Positions 1 to 9,218 of a DNA stretch of 64,000 nt are shown in pieces. Location: the NCBI RefSeq assembly GCF_042649585.1, contig NZ_JBHRZM010000005.1:1-64000 (forward strand), written 5' to 3'. A program made the position numbers and the translations under genes. The notes below the pieces were generated by a model. It worked only from the letters and a program-made list of their open reading frames with translations, did no database searches and was not told the DNA's origin. How positions within the stretch are numbered: the stretch's first letter is position 1; each line of letters opens with the position of its first letter. The DNA is from Helicobacter_F equorum. GTDB taxonomy: Bacteria > Campylobacterota > Campylobacteria > Campylobacterales > Helicobacteraceae.

Positions 1-1307
1 CTATCAGCATGACCTTCACGTGTATAATTAATGACATCAAGAGATTCATTGACAAGAGCGGAGTCTTGTTGGAGACCTGATTGCGCTCTTTGGATATTTT
101 CATTGATAGCCTTACCCATAACACCAAGCTCATCGTTGGCATGAATAACAATGGGTTTTACTTCTACCTTTTCATGATTGAGTAGTCTAAAGAAGCTAAC
201 GAGTGTATCCGAAATGATAGGTAATCTTACACCAACAATTTTTCTTACAAAATACCATACTGCCACCATTACAATAATTAAAAAACCTATTGACAAAAGT
301 GCAATATACATCTGAAGCTGATATAATGGTTTTAGCACTTCACCTTTAGGTGCAGTTACCAACACAGACCAATAACTTGGATCATTCATATTGATAGTTT
401 TAAAAGACTCGACACTTGCATAGCTTGGTTCCCCACCTGTAGTTACATAATTATCAAACACGCCACTTTGGTGTGCAGATACAGCATCAAGCACCTCTTT
501 GGCTTCTGGATGTGAATTGGCTTCTCGCATATTAGATAAGATTAATTTAGGATTCTCATGTATAGCAATCACTCCAGAATCTTTAAGCAAGATTCTTAAA
601 TCTCCTTTGTAAAGAGAGAGTGCAGGATCGGTAAGTCTATGGGATACTTCTAAAAGATTAAAGGTATAGCCAACAACTCCCATAAGATTTTTCTCTTTAT
701 CAAAAATTGGATACGCAATGTTTAAGCCCAAAAACTCACCATATCCAAAATTTACCTTTGCAGGTTCACCCACATAGGCTTGTTGTTTGCCATTTTTGGA
801 TTCTTTTAGCACGCGCTGAATCACAGGACTCTCAATAAGAATATCATGTGCTTGCTCTATAATAGTAGTGTTTCTCTCTTCATTTGGACTATGATAGAGC
901 ATTACAAATTTTCCACTTTCTGTAAAATGACGCTTATCAAGATTTGCATCATCTGGACGCTGCAATAACCACAAAAAGCTATAGCTTGCGCGACTATTAT
1001 CAAGCATATTTTCCACAATATTTCCAAGATCGCTAATCTTAACACCTTTTGGATTTTGCTGATAAATCTTATTGAATGACGAGCCAACTCCACGAGTTAA
1101 GACGATTGTTTCATCAAAAAAGCCTTTCATCATTGTGGCATAATTTTTGGAAGCCTGTGTGATTGTATTTTTAGTATTTGTCAAGATATTCTCTTGGACT
1201 TCATTAAATACAGCAAGTGCTAAAATAATGATACCAAGAAGCATTATACCTGCTACAGAAGACAAAAGCTTTATAGCAATACTCAAAGATCCAAACCATT
1301 TTTTCAT
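1..1307 (-). CDS. Methyl-accepting chemotaxis protein, 3' part cut by window edge
   Basis: This is a membrane chemoreceptor that senses periplasmic ligands and signals to CheA/CheW. The open frame runs from an ATG at 1305-1307, preceded by a strong AGGAGAGG ribosome site, to the window edge, giving about 435 codons. Residues about 10-33 form a first membrane helix. A large periplasmic region follows that resembles a double-Cache (dCache) sensor. A second membrane helix lies near residues 320-345, and the frame then enters a HAMP-like linker. The signalling hairpin should lie beyond base 1 and is not visible. The ligand cannot be told from sequence. The family call is secure because the topology matches receptors with two transmembrane helices flanking a Cache domain. 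Confidence 0.88.
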   Translation of the reverse strand, partial: MKKWFGSLSIAIKLLSSVAGIMLLGIIILALAVFNEVQENILTNTKNTITQASKNYATMMKGFFDETIVLTRGVGSSFNKIYQQNPKGVKISDLGNIVENMLDNSRASYSFLWLLQRPDDANLDKRHFTESGKFVMLYHSPNEERNTTIIEQAHDILIESPVIQRVLKESKNGKQQAYVGEPAKVNFGYGEFLGLNIAYPIFDKEKNLMGVVGYTFNLLEVSHRLTDPALSLYKGDLRILLKDSGVIAIHENPKLILSNMREANSHPEAKEVLDAVSAHQSGVFDNYVTTGGEPSYASVESFKTINMNDPSYWSVLVTAPKGEVLKPLYQLQMYIALLSIGFLIIVMVAVWYFVRKIVGVRLPIISDTLVSFFRLLNHEKVEVKPIVIHANDELGVMGKAINENIQRAQSGLQQDSALVNESLDVINYTREGHAD

Positions 1308-1381
1308 ATAAACCCCTCTCCTATAAAACAAAAGTTACGAACAGACACTTTAGACAAGTAAAATCTCTGTCACTATTTTAA

Positions 1382-1450
1382 NNNNNNNNNNNNNNNNNNN
1401 NNNNNNNNNNNNNNNNNNNNNNNNNNNNNNNNNNNNNNNNNNNNNNNNNN
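1382..1450. other. Assembly gap (69 N)
   Basis: A run of N separates the upstream region of the chemoreceptor from the 3' end of rnpB. The real sequence and true length between the two flanks are unknown, so adjacency of these genes rests on scaffolding. Confidence 1.
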
Positions 1451-1465
1451 AAATAGTCAAAAAAT

Positions 1466-1796
1466 AGGTATAGCATAAGCCGAGTTCTGTCTTGGGTGGC
1501 TATTTATCTAGGTATAACATCACTGCTATACTCGTGCGAAGAGCTAAAAAAACCTAAGACTTCTAACCTGCTCTTCTTGCTACGGATTGGGTTTACACGG
1601 CACAATGTATCGCTACAATGTCGGTGGGCTCTTACCCCACCTTTTCACCCTTACCCACATAAAACATTATGAGGGCGGTTGTTTTCTGTTGCACTTTCCC
1701 TTGATTTACATCAGCCATTCGTTAAATGGAATCCTGTCTTAGTGTAGCTCGGACTTTCCTCTTTTTAGAATCTAAAAGCAACCACCTGCTATACCT
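1466..1796 (-). ncRNA. rnpB: RNase P RNA component
   Basis: The catalytic RNA of RNase P matures tRNA 5' ends. On the minus strand the sequence shows the conserved 5' block GAGGAAAGTCCGAGC (about 1747-1761) and a 3' block with AGACAGAACTCGGCTTA (about 1478-1494), both diagnostic of bacterial type A RNase P RNA. The ends were set by the P1 helix: AGGTATAGCA at 1787-1796 pairs perfectly with TGCTATACCT at 1466-1475. The resulting length of about 331 nt is normal. A TATAAT box lies just upstream at 1805-1810. The 3' end is only 15 bases from the assembly gap, so any terminator may be missing. Confidence 0.95.
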
Positions 1797-1804
1797 AAGC
1801 CACG

Positions 1805-1810
1805 ATTATA
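1805..1810 (-). promoter_or_regulatory. Putative -10 box of rnpB
   Basis: On the minus strand TATAAT ends 8 bases before the P1 helix of rnpB, which is the expected spacing to a transcription start. No clear -35 box is seen, as is common in Helicobacter sigma-80/70 promoters. Confidence 0.6.
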
Positions 1811-1881
1811 ACTTTACTAAGTAAAACAAAAGCTTAGGGGTCTTACAATAACTGCCCAAATTTCCACAAAAGGCGCTATTT

Positions 1882-3177
1882 ATGCAATACACAGAGATTC
1901 TAAAAGCCAAAGATCTTGCCCATATTTGGCACCCATGCACACAAATGCACGATCATGAATCTACCTATCCACTAATACCTGTCAAAAATGCTAAAGGCGT
2001 GTATGTTTATGATTTTGATGATAAGGCATATATTGATTGTGTGTCAAGCTGGTGGGTTAATATCTTTGGGCATTGCAATCCCTATATCAACCAAAAACTT
2101 ATCGAACAAATCCACAAATTAGAGCATATTATTCTAGCGGGATTTTCACACGAACCTATCATCACACTTTCATCTCGCTTATGTGAGATTCTCCCTGCAC
2201 CACTCAATAAATGTTTTTTTGCTGATAATGGTTCAAGCGCGATAGAAGTTGCACTCAAAATGGCATACCACGCCAAAGCTATAGAATCTAACACTACCTT
2301 TTATGATACTTTTCTTTCACTCCAAAACGCATATCATGGAGAGACAATCGGTGCGCTTAGTGTAGGTGATGTGGGCTTGTATAAGCAAGTGTATGATCCA
2401 ATCTTGCTCCAAACACTCACAAGCACCGCACCCACACTCTATAACACAGAGCAAGCCCTAAAAGACTTAGAATCTATGCTAGATTCACACCCAAATATCG
2501 TGGCATTTATCCTCGAACCACTTGTGCAGTGCGCAGGAAATATGGCAATGCACACTTCAGAGTTTGTCGCCAAAGCAACAAAAATGTGCCAAGATCGCGG
2601 AATCTTTGTGATTTTTGATGAAATTGCAGTGGGATTTGGGCGTAGTGGCAGTATGTTTGCCTTTGAGCAATGTGGAGTAATCCCGGACTTTTTATGCCTT
2701 AGTAAAGGGCTAAGTGGTGGGTATTTGCCACTATCAGTGGTGGTAACAAGTGATACAATCTATGAATATTTTTATGCACCTTATGAAAAACATAAGGCAT
2801 TTTTGCATTCACATTCTTATACCGGAAACCCTCTAGCGTGTGTATGCGCAAATGCAGTGCTTGATATTTTTGACAAAGAGAATGTTATAGAATCCAACAA
2901 ACTTTTAAGCGCGTATATTTGGGAACAAGCACAATCTTTTAGGGAATTTAGCTTTGTGCAAAATATGCGTCAAAGGGGTATGATACTCGCGTTTGATCTC
3001 GTAGGATTTGAAGGACAAAGAAAAGGTATAGAAATATATAACAAGGCATTACACAAAGGTTTGCTTTTGCGTCCTTTGGGAAATACAATCTATTTTATGC
3101 CACCTTATATCATCACAAAACAAGAGGTGGCATATGTCTTTGGCAATCTCAAAGAGATTCTAGCCTCACTTAGATAA
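1882..3177 (+). CDS. bioA: Adenosylmethionine--8-amino-7-oxononanoate aminotransferase
   Basis: BioA transfers an amino group from S-adenosylmethionine to 7-keto-8-aminopelargonate, giving 7,8-diaminopelargonate in biotin synthesis. It is a cytoplasmic PLP enzyme of class III. The 431-residue protein has family-typical length. Visible landmarks are IWHPCTQM near residue 15, SSWWVN at 55-60, the YHGET motif at 151-155, FDEIAVGFGRSG from residue 245 with the PLP-binding Asp246, and LSKGLSGGYLP carrying the Schiff-base Lys275. The start is supported by AAAAGG upstream of the ATG. It stands alone, next to rnpB and convergent with the carbonic anhydrase gene 2 bases away. The IWHP and SSWW motifs favour BioA over other class III transaminases. 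Confidence 0.95.
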   Translation: MQYTEILKAKDLAHIWHPCTQMHDHESTYPLIPVKNAKGVYVYDFDDKAYIDCVSSWWVNIFGHCNPYINQKLIEQIHKLEHIILAGFSHEPIITLSSRLCEILPAPLNKCFFADNGSSAIEVALKMAYHAKAIESNTTFYDTFLSLQNAYHGETIGALSVGDVGLYKQVYDPILLQTLTSTAPTLYNTEQALKDLESMLDSHPNIVAFILEPLVQCAGNMAMHTSEFVAKATKMCQDRGIFVIFDEIAVGFGRSGSMFAFEQCGVIPDFLCLSKGLSGGYLPLSVVVTSDTIYEYFYAPYEKHKAFLHSHSYTGNPLACVCANAVLDIFDKENVIESNKLLSAYIWEQAQSFREFSFVQNMRQRGMILAFDLVGFEGQRKGIEIYNKALHKGLLLRPLGNTIYFMPPYIITKQEVAYVFGNLKEILASLR

Positions 3178-3179
3178 AG

Positions 3180-3899
3180 TTATTGTGCACTCTGAATCTC
3201 TCTGCCATTTAGTGGCTGAATATTGCGTGCATTAGTATGCATAATAGTATGTAGTGAATCTATTTGTGATTTAGAAGCACTAATGATTTGTCCCAAAACA
3301 ACCCATTGCACATTTTGGCTACAAGGTGGTGTTGTCAAGCTACCGCTAAAGGCATAATAAGAACGCTTATTAGGAAGAATATTAGCTGGATTTAAGCCCT
3401 CAAAAGCTCCCACTACGCCAACTTGTTTAGGAGCAGCTTCTACAATTTTTTGTAACTCTGCATTTGCCTTACCTTCCTTAAATAGGACACCAATAACAAG
3501 TAATTTTCCATCTGTACTGCTATGCACAAGATGCATTTCTAAAGGATAACTTTTACCATCAATAGTGTGTTCAGAAGGGGTATGGAAATGTAGTTGCACA
3601 AGTGCATATTCTTGACCACCATATGTTATGGTATTGTTTTTTGCAAAATTAACTTGCACAGAATGCCCATTGTTAATAATGTTTTGAGAATCTGCCTTAT
3701 ACTCTATAGCAAGTGCATTAGCAACAGAAGCTGTATCCTTACTTATGATATTGATGGGAGATTGCTCCACACCATTACATTCTGGATAGTCTTGCCCCCA
3801 AGTGCTTGGTCCATTTTCCTCTTCATATCCCCAATGCGCTGCACATACACTACCTAAACTTAATAAGCCTACCAATACAATACTATGAAAAAACCTCAT
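3180..3899 (-). CDS. Periplasmic alpha-carbonic anhydrase
   Basis: It interconverts CO2 and bicarbonate and in Helicobacter helps acid buffering. The 239-residue protein starts with a cleavable signal peptide (residues 1-20, ending VCA-A), so it acts in the periplasm. The alpha-class signature is complete: zinc ligands His104 and His106 in QLHFHTPSEH and His123 in EMHLVH, and the substrate-pocket TTPPC near the C terminus. An N-terminal HWGYEEENGPSTWG block is also typical. Two cysteines (in PECNG and PPCSQ) could form the conserved disulfide. The gene is monocistronic, tail to tail with bioA. The family assignment is firm. Confidence 0.95.
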   Translation of the reverse strand: MRFFHSIVLVGLLSLGSVCAAHWGYEEENGPSTWGQDYPECNGVEQSPINIISKDTASVANALAIEYKADSQNIINNGHSVQVNFAKNNTITYGGQEYALVQLHFHTPSEHTIDGKSYPLEMHLVHSSTDGKLLVIGVLFKEGKANAELQKIVEAAPKQVGVVGAFEGLNPANILPNKRSYYAFSGSLTTPPCSQNVQWVVLGQIISASKSQIDSLHTIMHTNARNIQPLNGREIQSAQ

Positions 3900-3984
3900 A
3901 ATAACTCCTCGTATAAAATCTTGAAATAAAACATAATTCTACACTCTAAAAGATAAATGCACACTTGTTTTGTGTTGGTAACAA

Positions 3985-5382
3985 TTATTTTGATTGGGTT
4001 TGCTCTAGCAATTGTCTATGCGCCTCCTCAAAGACTGCATTAATAGATTCTTCTATCCATTTAGGATTTTCCCATTCAAAGACATTGACAGCATGACCTT
4101 GCACGAGCATTTCTAAATGCAAATGATCGCCAAATGCCCAACCACTAGATCCTGTATAACCGATAGTATCGCCAATCTGCACCCTGTCGCCTACCTTTAG
4201 TGTAGAATCTGACATATGCGCATACAAACTAGCAAGACCAAATCCGTGATAGATAATAGCACTATTGCCGTGAATCCCCAAATATTGTCGTAAAACTACC
4301 ACACCACTATTACTCGCGATGATGGGTGCATTACGCACACTCGCATAATCTACACCCATATGATACACTACACCCACAAGCTCTTTGTTAAAATAATAGC
4401 TACGCTCATCGCCAAAATACCCTACAATCATAGCTTTTTGCAATCCTAAAAAAGGCATAACACCACCAGTAATGTAACTCACATCAGAGATCGTGGTGCT
4501 TGTGGCTTCCAAAATTTGTTGCGTATCCCTTAATCGCACTTCTTCATTAATAAATGCAAACCGCTCCTTGTCATCTGCAAAACTTTCATACTCTGTAGAA
4601 CCAATTTCTTCAAAGAGTGTGCGTAGTTTGGATTCTAAAAATTCTGGTTTTAGGCGCAAATTAGATTTACGAATAGGTGCGCTAAGATTTTTTTGGAAAT
4701 TTAGGGGAATTTTCGTGGTATTGGTTGCCTTATCATATGCCTTGATACTCCCCTCAAAAAGTTTATTTTCTAAGGGCCATGCGATGACTGCACCATACAC
4801 TGCCTCATCAGGTAGTAGCGTAATGTCATTAAAAGTATGTTTAAAAGCACGAAATTCATTCTTGCCATTACTAAGTACCACAGAATCTAGAGCAAAATCT
4901 TTAACCTTAAAGAGAACAAGGGCACTACCAGATCGCGATATTTTTGGGGATCGTGCAAGAATTTGTATTTGTGGGACACTCACATCAACAATTAGAGGCA
5001 AATTGATACAAGTTTGGTTACCAGAAAAAAAGTTCGTATTACTCCAATCACGCACACAAATCTTATACTGCAATGTCGTGCCATCTTTGAGCTCTGTAAG
5101 AGGTTTTGGGAGTGAAAGCTGAAAATTTTTGGGTTTATTTAGCACAATTTCTTCATCACTAAATAACACTTGAGAATCTAGGCTCACTTCTACGCTGTAA
5201 TTGCGTATGCCACTCTCATCACTAAATGATAAGACTAAATCATCTTGCAAATTCCAATGAGTGGGTAATGTGGATTGTGATTGAAGAAGAGGCTTTTGTC
5301 TATCAAAAACAAAAACATTAAAGACTACATACACGACTATAGCTACACACAACGCTATAAAACTAATGATAATATTTTTCAC
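3985..5382 (-). CDS. Membrane-anchored M23 (LytM) metallopeptidase
   Basis: M23 enzymes are zinc peptidases that cut peptidoglycan cross-bridges or stem peptides in the periplasm. The 465-residue protein has an N-terminal membrane anchor (about 5-26), a long region of probable Ig-like beta domains, and a C-terminal LytM domain from about residue 340. The active site looks complete: HMGVD supplies the HxxxD zinc motif and DHLHLE the HxH motif. It is divergent from a second M23 gene on the other strand about 170 bases away, which suggests a cell-shape or cell-separation pair. It does not look like Csd1 or Csd2, which are shorter. Its exact cleavage specificity cannot be read from sequence. Confidence 0.88.
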   Translation of the reverse strand: MKNIIISFIALCVAIVVYVVFNVFVFDRQKPLLQSQSTLPTHWNLQDDLVLSFSDESGIRNYSVEVSLDSQVLFSDEEIVLNKPKNFQLSLPKPLTELKDGTTLQYKICVRDWSNTNFFSGNQTCINLPLIVDVSVPQIQILARSPKISRSGSALVLFKVKDFALDSVVLSNGKNEFRAFKHTFNDITLLPDEAVYGAVIAWPLENKLFEGSIKAYDKATNTTKIPLNFQKNLSAPIRKSNLRLKPEFLESKLRTLFEEIGSTEYESFADDKERFAFINEEVRLRDTQQILEATSTTISDVSYITGGVMPFLGLQKAMIVGYFGDERSYYFNKELVGVVYHMGVDYASVRNAPIIASNSGVVVLRQYLGIHGNSAIIYHGFGLASLYAHMSDSTLKVGDRVQIGDTIGYTGSSGWAFGDHLHLEMLVQGHAVNVFEWENPKWIEESINAVFEEAHRQLLEQTQSK

Positions 5383-5551
5383 TGCGACCTCTTGATACCC
5401 AAAATACTAAACACACAAAATCGTGGTTTTTTTACAAAAATTAAATACAAGAGAGTTTTTATCATTTTTATGTTAGCATTCCAAATTTTTATCTTGGATT
5501 GATATGGGTCATTGTTTAAAAACGTCTAAAATCAGATCTAAAAGGTGGCTA

Positions 5552-6733
5552 ATGAAATCGTATATACTTATGTTTTGTATCTCCTTGCAGTGCATCTTTG
5601 GTGCGGTAGTAAATAATCAAGCTTGGGAAAGTGGCAACACGCTTTTTGGCTTTTTCCAAAAATACAATATTCCTGTAAGCGTGTATTATGACTTACCACC
5701 AGAAGATAGAGAACTCACTAGCGAAATTTATGCAGGAGTGCGATATTACACCGCCCTTGATGATGATAATAACCTCTTACAAGCCCTCATTCCTATCGGT
5801 GATGGTATGCAGATTCACATTTTTCGCTACAAAAATGGCTACAAAATGGACTTCACACCCGTTACATATTTTGAAAACGAACAACGCCTTGTAATCTCTG
5901 TCCAACGCTCCATCTATCAGGATCTCATGGAAATTACTGATGATCAAGGGCTTGTTAATGAATTGCTTAATGCCTACAAAAATAGTATAAACTTTAATCG
6001 CACGGTGCTAAAAGGGGATAAAGTCGCTCTTATTTATAATCGCAAATATCGTTTAGGCAAACCTCTAGGCAATGCCCAAATTAAAGCGGCTATGGTAGAA
6101 ACAAACAAAAAACCAAACTATCTTTTTGCATACAATGGACGCTATTACGACATCAAAGGTAAAGAAATCGAGGGATTCTTGCTCTCTTTACCAATTTCAG
6201 GTGCGCGTATTAGCTCAAAATTCTCGCTAGGTCGTAAACACCCAATTCTTGGATTTGTGCGACCACATTATGGCGTAGATTATGCAGCTCCTAAGGGGAC
6301 AATTGTGAGTGCGGCAGGAAGCGGAACAATTGTCTTTGTAGGGCAAAAAGGTGGTTATGGAAATGTAATAGAGGTGCGCCATGAAAATGGTATAAAAACC
6401 GTATATGCGCATCTAAACTCATTTGCTCCTGGCATGAAAACAGGTAAATATGTCAAAAAGGGGCAATATATAGCAAAAGTCGGTAGCACGGGTCTTAGCA
6501 CAGGTCCGCATTTGCATTTTGGCGTGTATAAAAATAATCAACCAGTCAATCCTCTTGGCAACATAAAAGCGGCGACAAAAGAACTCAGTAAAGAACACAA
6601 AGAACAATTTGCAAACCTTAGTGATGATCTAAAGGGGCAAATAGGAACAATCCTAGCCCAAGTCCAAGAAGAACAAAAAGAATCTATTATTGTGAGCCTA
6701 CCAATAGATGGATTCACAAAAGGCATACAATAA
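5552..6733 (+). CDS. csd3: M23 peptidase Csd3/HdpA, helical cell-shape enzyme
   Basis: Csd3/HdpA in H. pylori (HP0506) is a D,D-endopeptidase and carboxypeptidase that trims peptidoglycan and sets helical shape. The protein starts with a signal peptide (SYILMFCISLQCIFG) and has the family opening VNNQAWESGNTLFGFFQKYN. Its C-terminal LytM domain has HYGVDY (HxxxD) and GPHLHFG (HxH). The longer reading frame opens at 5504, but AAAGGTGG just before the ATG at 5552 and the signal peptide that follows favour the later start. The Nudix and PgbA-N genes follow at once, an order I recall for HP0506-HP0508. Confidence in the family is high. Confidence 0.88.
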   Translation: MKSYILMFCISLQCIFGAVVNNQAWESGNTLFGFFQKYNIPVSVYYDLPPEDRELTSEIYAGVRYYTALDDDNNLLQALIPIGDGMQIHIFRYKNGYKMDFTPVTYFENEQRLVISVQRSIYQDLMEITDDQGLVNELLNAYKNSINFNRTVLKGDKVALIYNRKYRLGKPLGNAQIKAAMVETNKKPNYLFAYNGRYYDIKGKEIEGFLLSLPISGARISSKFSLGRKHPILGFVRPHYGVDYAAPKGTIVSAAGSGTIVFVGQKGGYGNVIEVRHENGIKTVYAHLNSFAPGMKTGKYVKKGQYIAKVGSTGLSTGPHLHFGVYKNNQPVNPLGNIKAATKELSKEHKEQFANLSDDLKGQIGTILAQVQEEQKESIIVSLPIDGFTKGIQ

Positions 6734-6734
6734 A

Positions 6735-7316
6735 ATGAAAACCGATATACGCGATATTCAAATCACCCAATGCGTAGATTCTCCCTATATCAAACCCCAA
6801 AGAATGCTTTATACAGAAAATGGCTATAAAAAAGCATGGGATTTTATCCAAAGCCTTGATAGTGTGGCGATTATCCTCCATAGGATCGATGAAGATGCAC
6901 TAGTGGTCGTGAGACAATTTCGCCCTCCAGTATTTTTGAAAAATAATGATGGCTACACCTATGAACTCTGTGCAGGACTCCTAGACAAAGAAGGTAAAAG
7001 TATTCGACAGATTGCAGCAGAAGAGGTATTAGAAGAATGCGGATATGCGCTAGATTCACAAGATCTACAAGAGGTGGCAGTATTTCATACATCTGTGGGA
7101 ACAAGTGGCGCAAAACAATATCTCTTTTATGCACAAGTTACACAAGAACACAAGCACGCAGAGGGTGGTGGTGTCGATGGAGAAGTGATAGAGAGTATGC
7201 TTTTACCACGAGCAGATCTAGAAACATTTTTATACGATGATAACATCACAAAAACTCCCGGACTTGGATTTGGAATTTTGTGGTTTTTGCACCACACCAA
7301 AGGAATATGTGTATGA
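6735..7316 (+). CDS. Nudix hydrolase, ADP-ribose/UDP-sugar pyrophosphatase type
   Basis: Nudix enzymes hydrolyse nucleoside diphosphates linked to another moiety. The 193-residue protein contains ELCAGLLDKEG followed by AAEEVLEECGY, where the EExxEECGY core with acidic metal ligands is clear. This layout resembles the NUDT14/UDP-glucose pyrophosphatase branch more than the classical Nudix box, because the R before the first E is replaced by E. The ATG at 6735 lies one base after the csd3 stop, with AAAAGG about 12 bases upstream; an open frame starting at 6708 overlaps csd3 and is less likely. The gene overlaps the next one by ATGA. The substrate remains a guess. Confidence 0.82.
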   Translation: MKTDIRDIQITQCVDSPYIKPQRMLYTENGYKKAWDFIQSLDSVAIILHRIDEDALVVVRQFRPPVFLKNNDGYTYELCAGLLDKEGKSIRQIAAEEVLEECGYALDSQDLQEVAVFHTSVGTSGAKQYLFYAQVTQEHKHAEGGGVDGEVIESMLLPRADLETFLYDDNITKTPGLGFGILWFLHHTKGICV

Positions 7317-8035
7317 AATGGATTATATGCATAGCACTTATGCTAAATTGCACGTTTGGCATCGATACAAAAGTTATAAAAACGAATATAGATTCTGTGC
7401 AAAAAGATATCGTAGTTTTTGATGCATATGATTTACAAGTGGGTGAAAGTGGCGTGATACTTACCAAAAACAAATCACACTCTATCATCATTGCTAAGGC
7501 AACTATAGAATCCATCCAAGAAAGAAGAGCTAGTGCAAGAGTAGAGCCTTTTGATACCATAAACCAGCGCTATCTCCCAACTCCCATTAATCAACCTCAA
7601 GTAGGTGATGAAGTCTTATTTAGGAGCTTTTATAATCGCGCATTCGTCATTGCACCAAATCAAGAGAGCTATCAATTTGTGATTCGCAATAACCCAAATA
7701 TTACATTTATGCATATTGATTTATTTGCTACATATCTTCAGCAAGAAAGTCTCAATGATCCAAAACCAAAACACTTTAAAGATTTTTGCCCAAAATACAG
7801 CATAGGCTTGGTTTTTATCGTAGATTCTCAACATACCAATATTTTTGATTGTCAGTCTTTTACTCTACTTGAAACACTACCGCCGCCGCCTAACGAAATA
7901 TTGCACACTACGACAATCACACCATTTTTTTCACGCATAAGTAATCCGGACAAACCACTTGGAAGTAAATTTAAATCCTATGATTCAAAAAACTACTTTT
8001 TGTATTATGATGCATTGACACAAGCAAAGGAGTGA
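7313..8035 (+). CDS. Secreted PgbA N-terminal-domain protein
   Basis: The protein resembles the N-terminal domain of H. pylori PgbA/PgbB, surface proteins reported to bind plasminogen. Shared features are an early segment ending VGESGVIL, then LPTPINQPQVGDEVLFRSFYNR and IAPNQESY. It begins with a signal peptide (MKWIICIALMLNCTFG). At 240 residues it lacks the long Lys/Glu-rich repeat tail of PgbA, so plasminogen binding, which depends on C-terminal lysines in that family, is doubtful. The start at 7313 overlaps the Nudix stop and has AAAGGA 8 bases upstream. The position after csd3 and Nudix matches the H. pylori order. Its basic role is unknown. Confidence 0.72.
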   Translation: MKWIICIALMLNCTFGIDTKVIKTNIDSVQKDIVVFDAYDLQVGESGVILTKNKSHSIIIAKATIESIQERRASARVEPFDTINQRYLPTPINQPQVGDEVLFRSFYNRAFVIAPNQESYQFVIRNNPNITFMHIDLFATYLQQESLNDPKPKHFKDFCPKYSIGLVFIVDSQHTNIFDCQSFTLLETLPPPPNEILHTTTITPFFSRISNPDKPLGSKFKSYDSKNYFLYYDALTQAKE

Positions 8036-8050
8036 GCTTAAGGAAGCCCT

Positions 8051-9196
8051 ATGCCTGCAGATGATGAAGAAAAGACCTTAGCCCCCTCCCAACACAAACT
8101 CCAACAAGCACGAGAAGAGGGAAATGTCAGCAAGAGCATAGAGCTTGTGGGTTTTTTTGTGATGCTAAGTGGATTGGCATTGGTTTTTTTTATGATTCCA
8201 TATTGGGTAGATGGGTCCAAGGGGATTTTTACCTACATAACAAGTTTTTTTACACTCCAAGAATTTAGTGCACAAGAACTTTTGTGGCTCACGCTTGGCA
8301 TAGGAATTGAAATGCTAAAAATGGTGTTACCAGTATTTTTGGGGCTGATGATTATTGGTGTCGTAGCAAATGTGGGGCAATTTGGTTTTTTGCTTTCAAC
8401 TAAAGTGTTGCAGCCAAAACTCTCTAAAATTAATCCTATTTTGGGGATTAAAAATGTCTTTTCACTCAAAAAACTCCTTGATGGTTTTATGATTACCTTT
8501 AAAGTCTTTATAGCATTTGTTGTGGGCTTTGTGGTATTTGTAGGATTTTTTGGAGAACTTCCTACCATATCACGCCTAAGGCTTTATGATCAGATTTTGT
8601 GGTTTAGAGAAAAAGTGCTCATCTTAATTGGTATCTTATTGATACTATTTTTTATTATGGCAGTGGCAGATTATCTTATTAAACGCTATCAATATATGAA
8701 AAGTTTGCGTATGAGCGTCAAAGAACTCAAAGATGAAACAAAACGCTATGAAGGGAATCCAGAGATAAAAGCGCGTATCCGCCAAACACAGCAAAAAATG
8801 GCACGAAGTCGTATGATGCAAGAAATACCAAGTGCTTCTGTCGTGATAACTAACCCCACACACTATGCCGTAGCAATCCGCTATCAAGATGAGGATGTAG
8901 ATTTGGGTATGGCGCCTAGAGTTGTAGCAAAAGGTGTCGATGAATTGGCAATACGCATTAAGGCGGTAGCACGAGAATATGAAATACGCATCATTGAAAA
9001 CCCGCCACTAGCAAGAAGTTTGTATGCGATGACAGAAGTTGGGGGCTTTATTCCACACGATTTATTTAGGGCTGTGTCAGAAGTGCTTCAGCAAGTAGCG
9101 TGGCTTGATCACTTGCAAGGCAAGGATACATTGCTTAATACAACTATCAAAGCGCGTCAAAAAGCACAAGAAACATATCAAAAAAATATGCAATAA
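8051..9196 (+). CDS. flhB: Flagellar type III export switch protein FlhB
   Basis: FlhB sits in the inner membrane at the flagellar export gate and switches export from rod/hook to filament substrates. The 381-residue protein has the N-terminal signature EKTLAPSQHKLQQAREEGNV, four membrane helices between about residues 30 and 215, and a cytoplasmic domain with the autocleavage site VVITNPTHYAVAI (cleavage after Asn of NPTH). The start has AAGGAAG upstream. It follows the PgbA-N gene by 15 bases and may be co-transcribed with it. It meets flgK tail to tail. NPTH and length distinguish it from other membrane proteins without doubt. Confidence 0.97.
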   Translation: MPADDEEKTLAPSQHKLQQAREEGNVSKSIELVGFFVMLSGLALVFFMIPYWVDGSKGIFTYITSFFTLQEFSAQELLWLTLGIGIEMLKMVLPVFLGLMIIGVVANVGQFGFLLSTKVLQPKLSKINPILGIKNVFSLKKLLDGFMITFKVFIAFVVGFVVFVGFFGELPTISRLRLYDQILWFREKVLILIGILLILFFIMAVADYLIKRYQYMKSLRMSVKELKDETKRYEGNPEIKARIRQTQQKMARSRMMQEIPSASVVITNPTHYAVAIRYQDEDVDLGMAPRVVAKGVDELAIRIKAVAREYEIRIIENPPLARSLYAMTEVGGFIPHDLFRAVSEVLQQVAWLDHLQGKDTLLNTTIKARQKAQETYQKNMQ

Positions 9197-9218
9197 CTAA
9201 TACAAAAAAACAAAAGGC

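Noticed and set aside
1925..1942. TTGGCAC sequence resembling a sigma-54 -24 element
   Set aside because: It lies inside bioA coding (IWHP codons) on the coding strand and lacks a proper -12 TTGC at the right spacing before any gene.
4493..5122. 209-codon open frame on the plus strand
   Set aside because: It lies opposite the M23 peptidase gene, which has a complete active site; no family resemblance.
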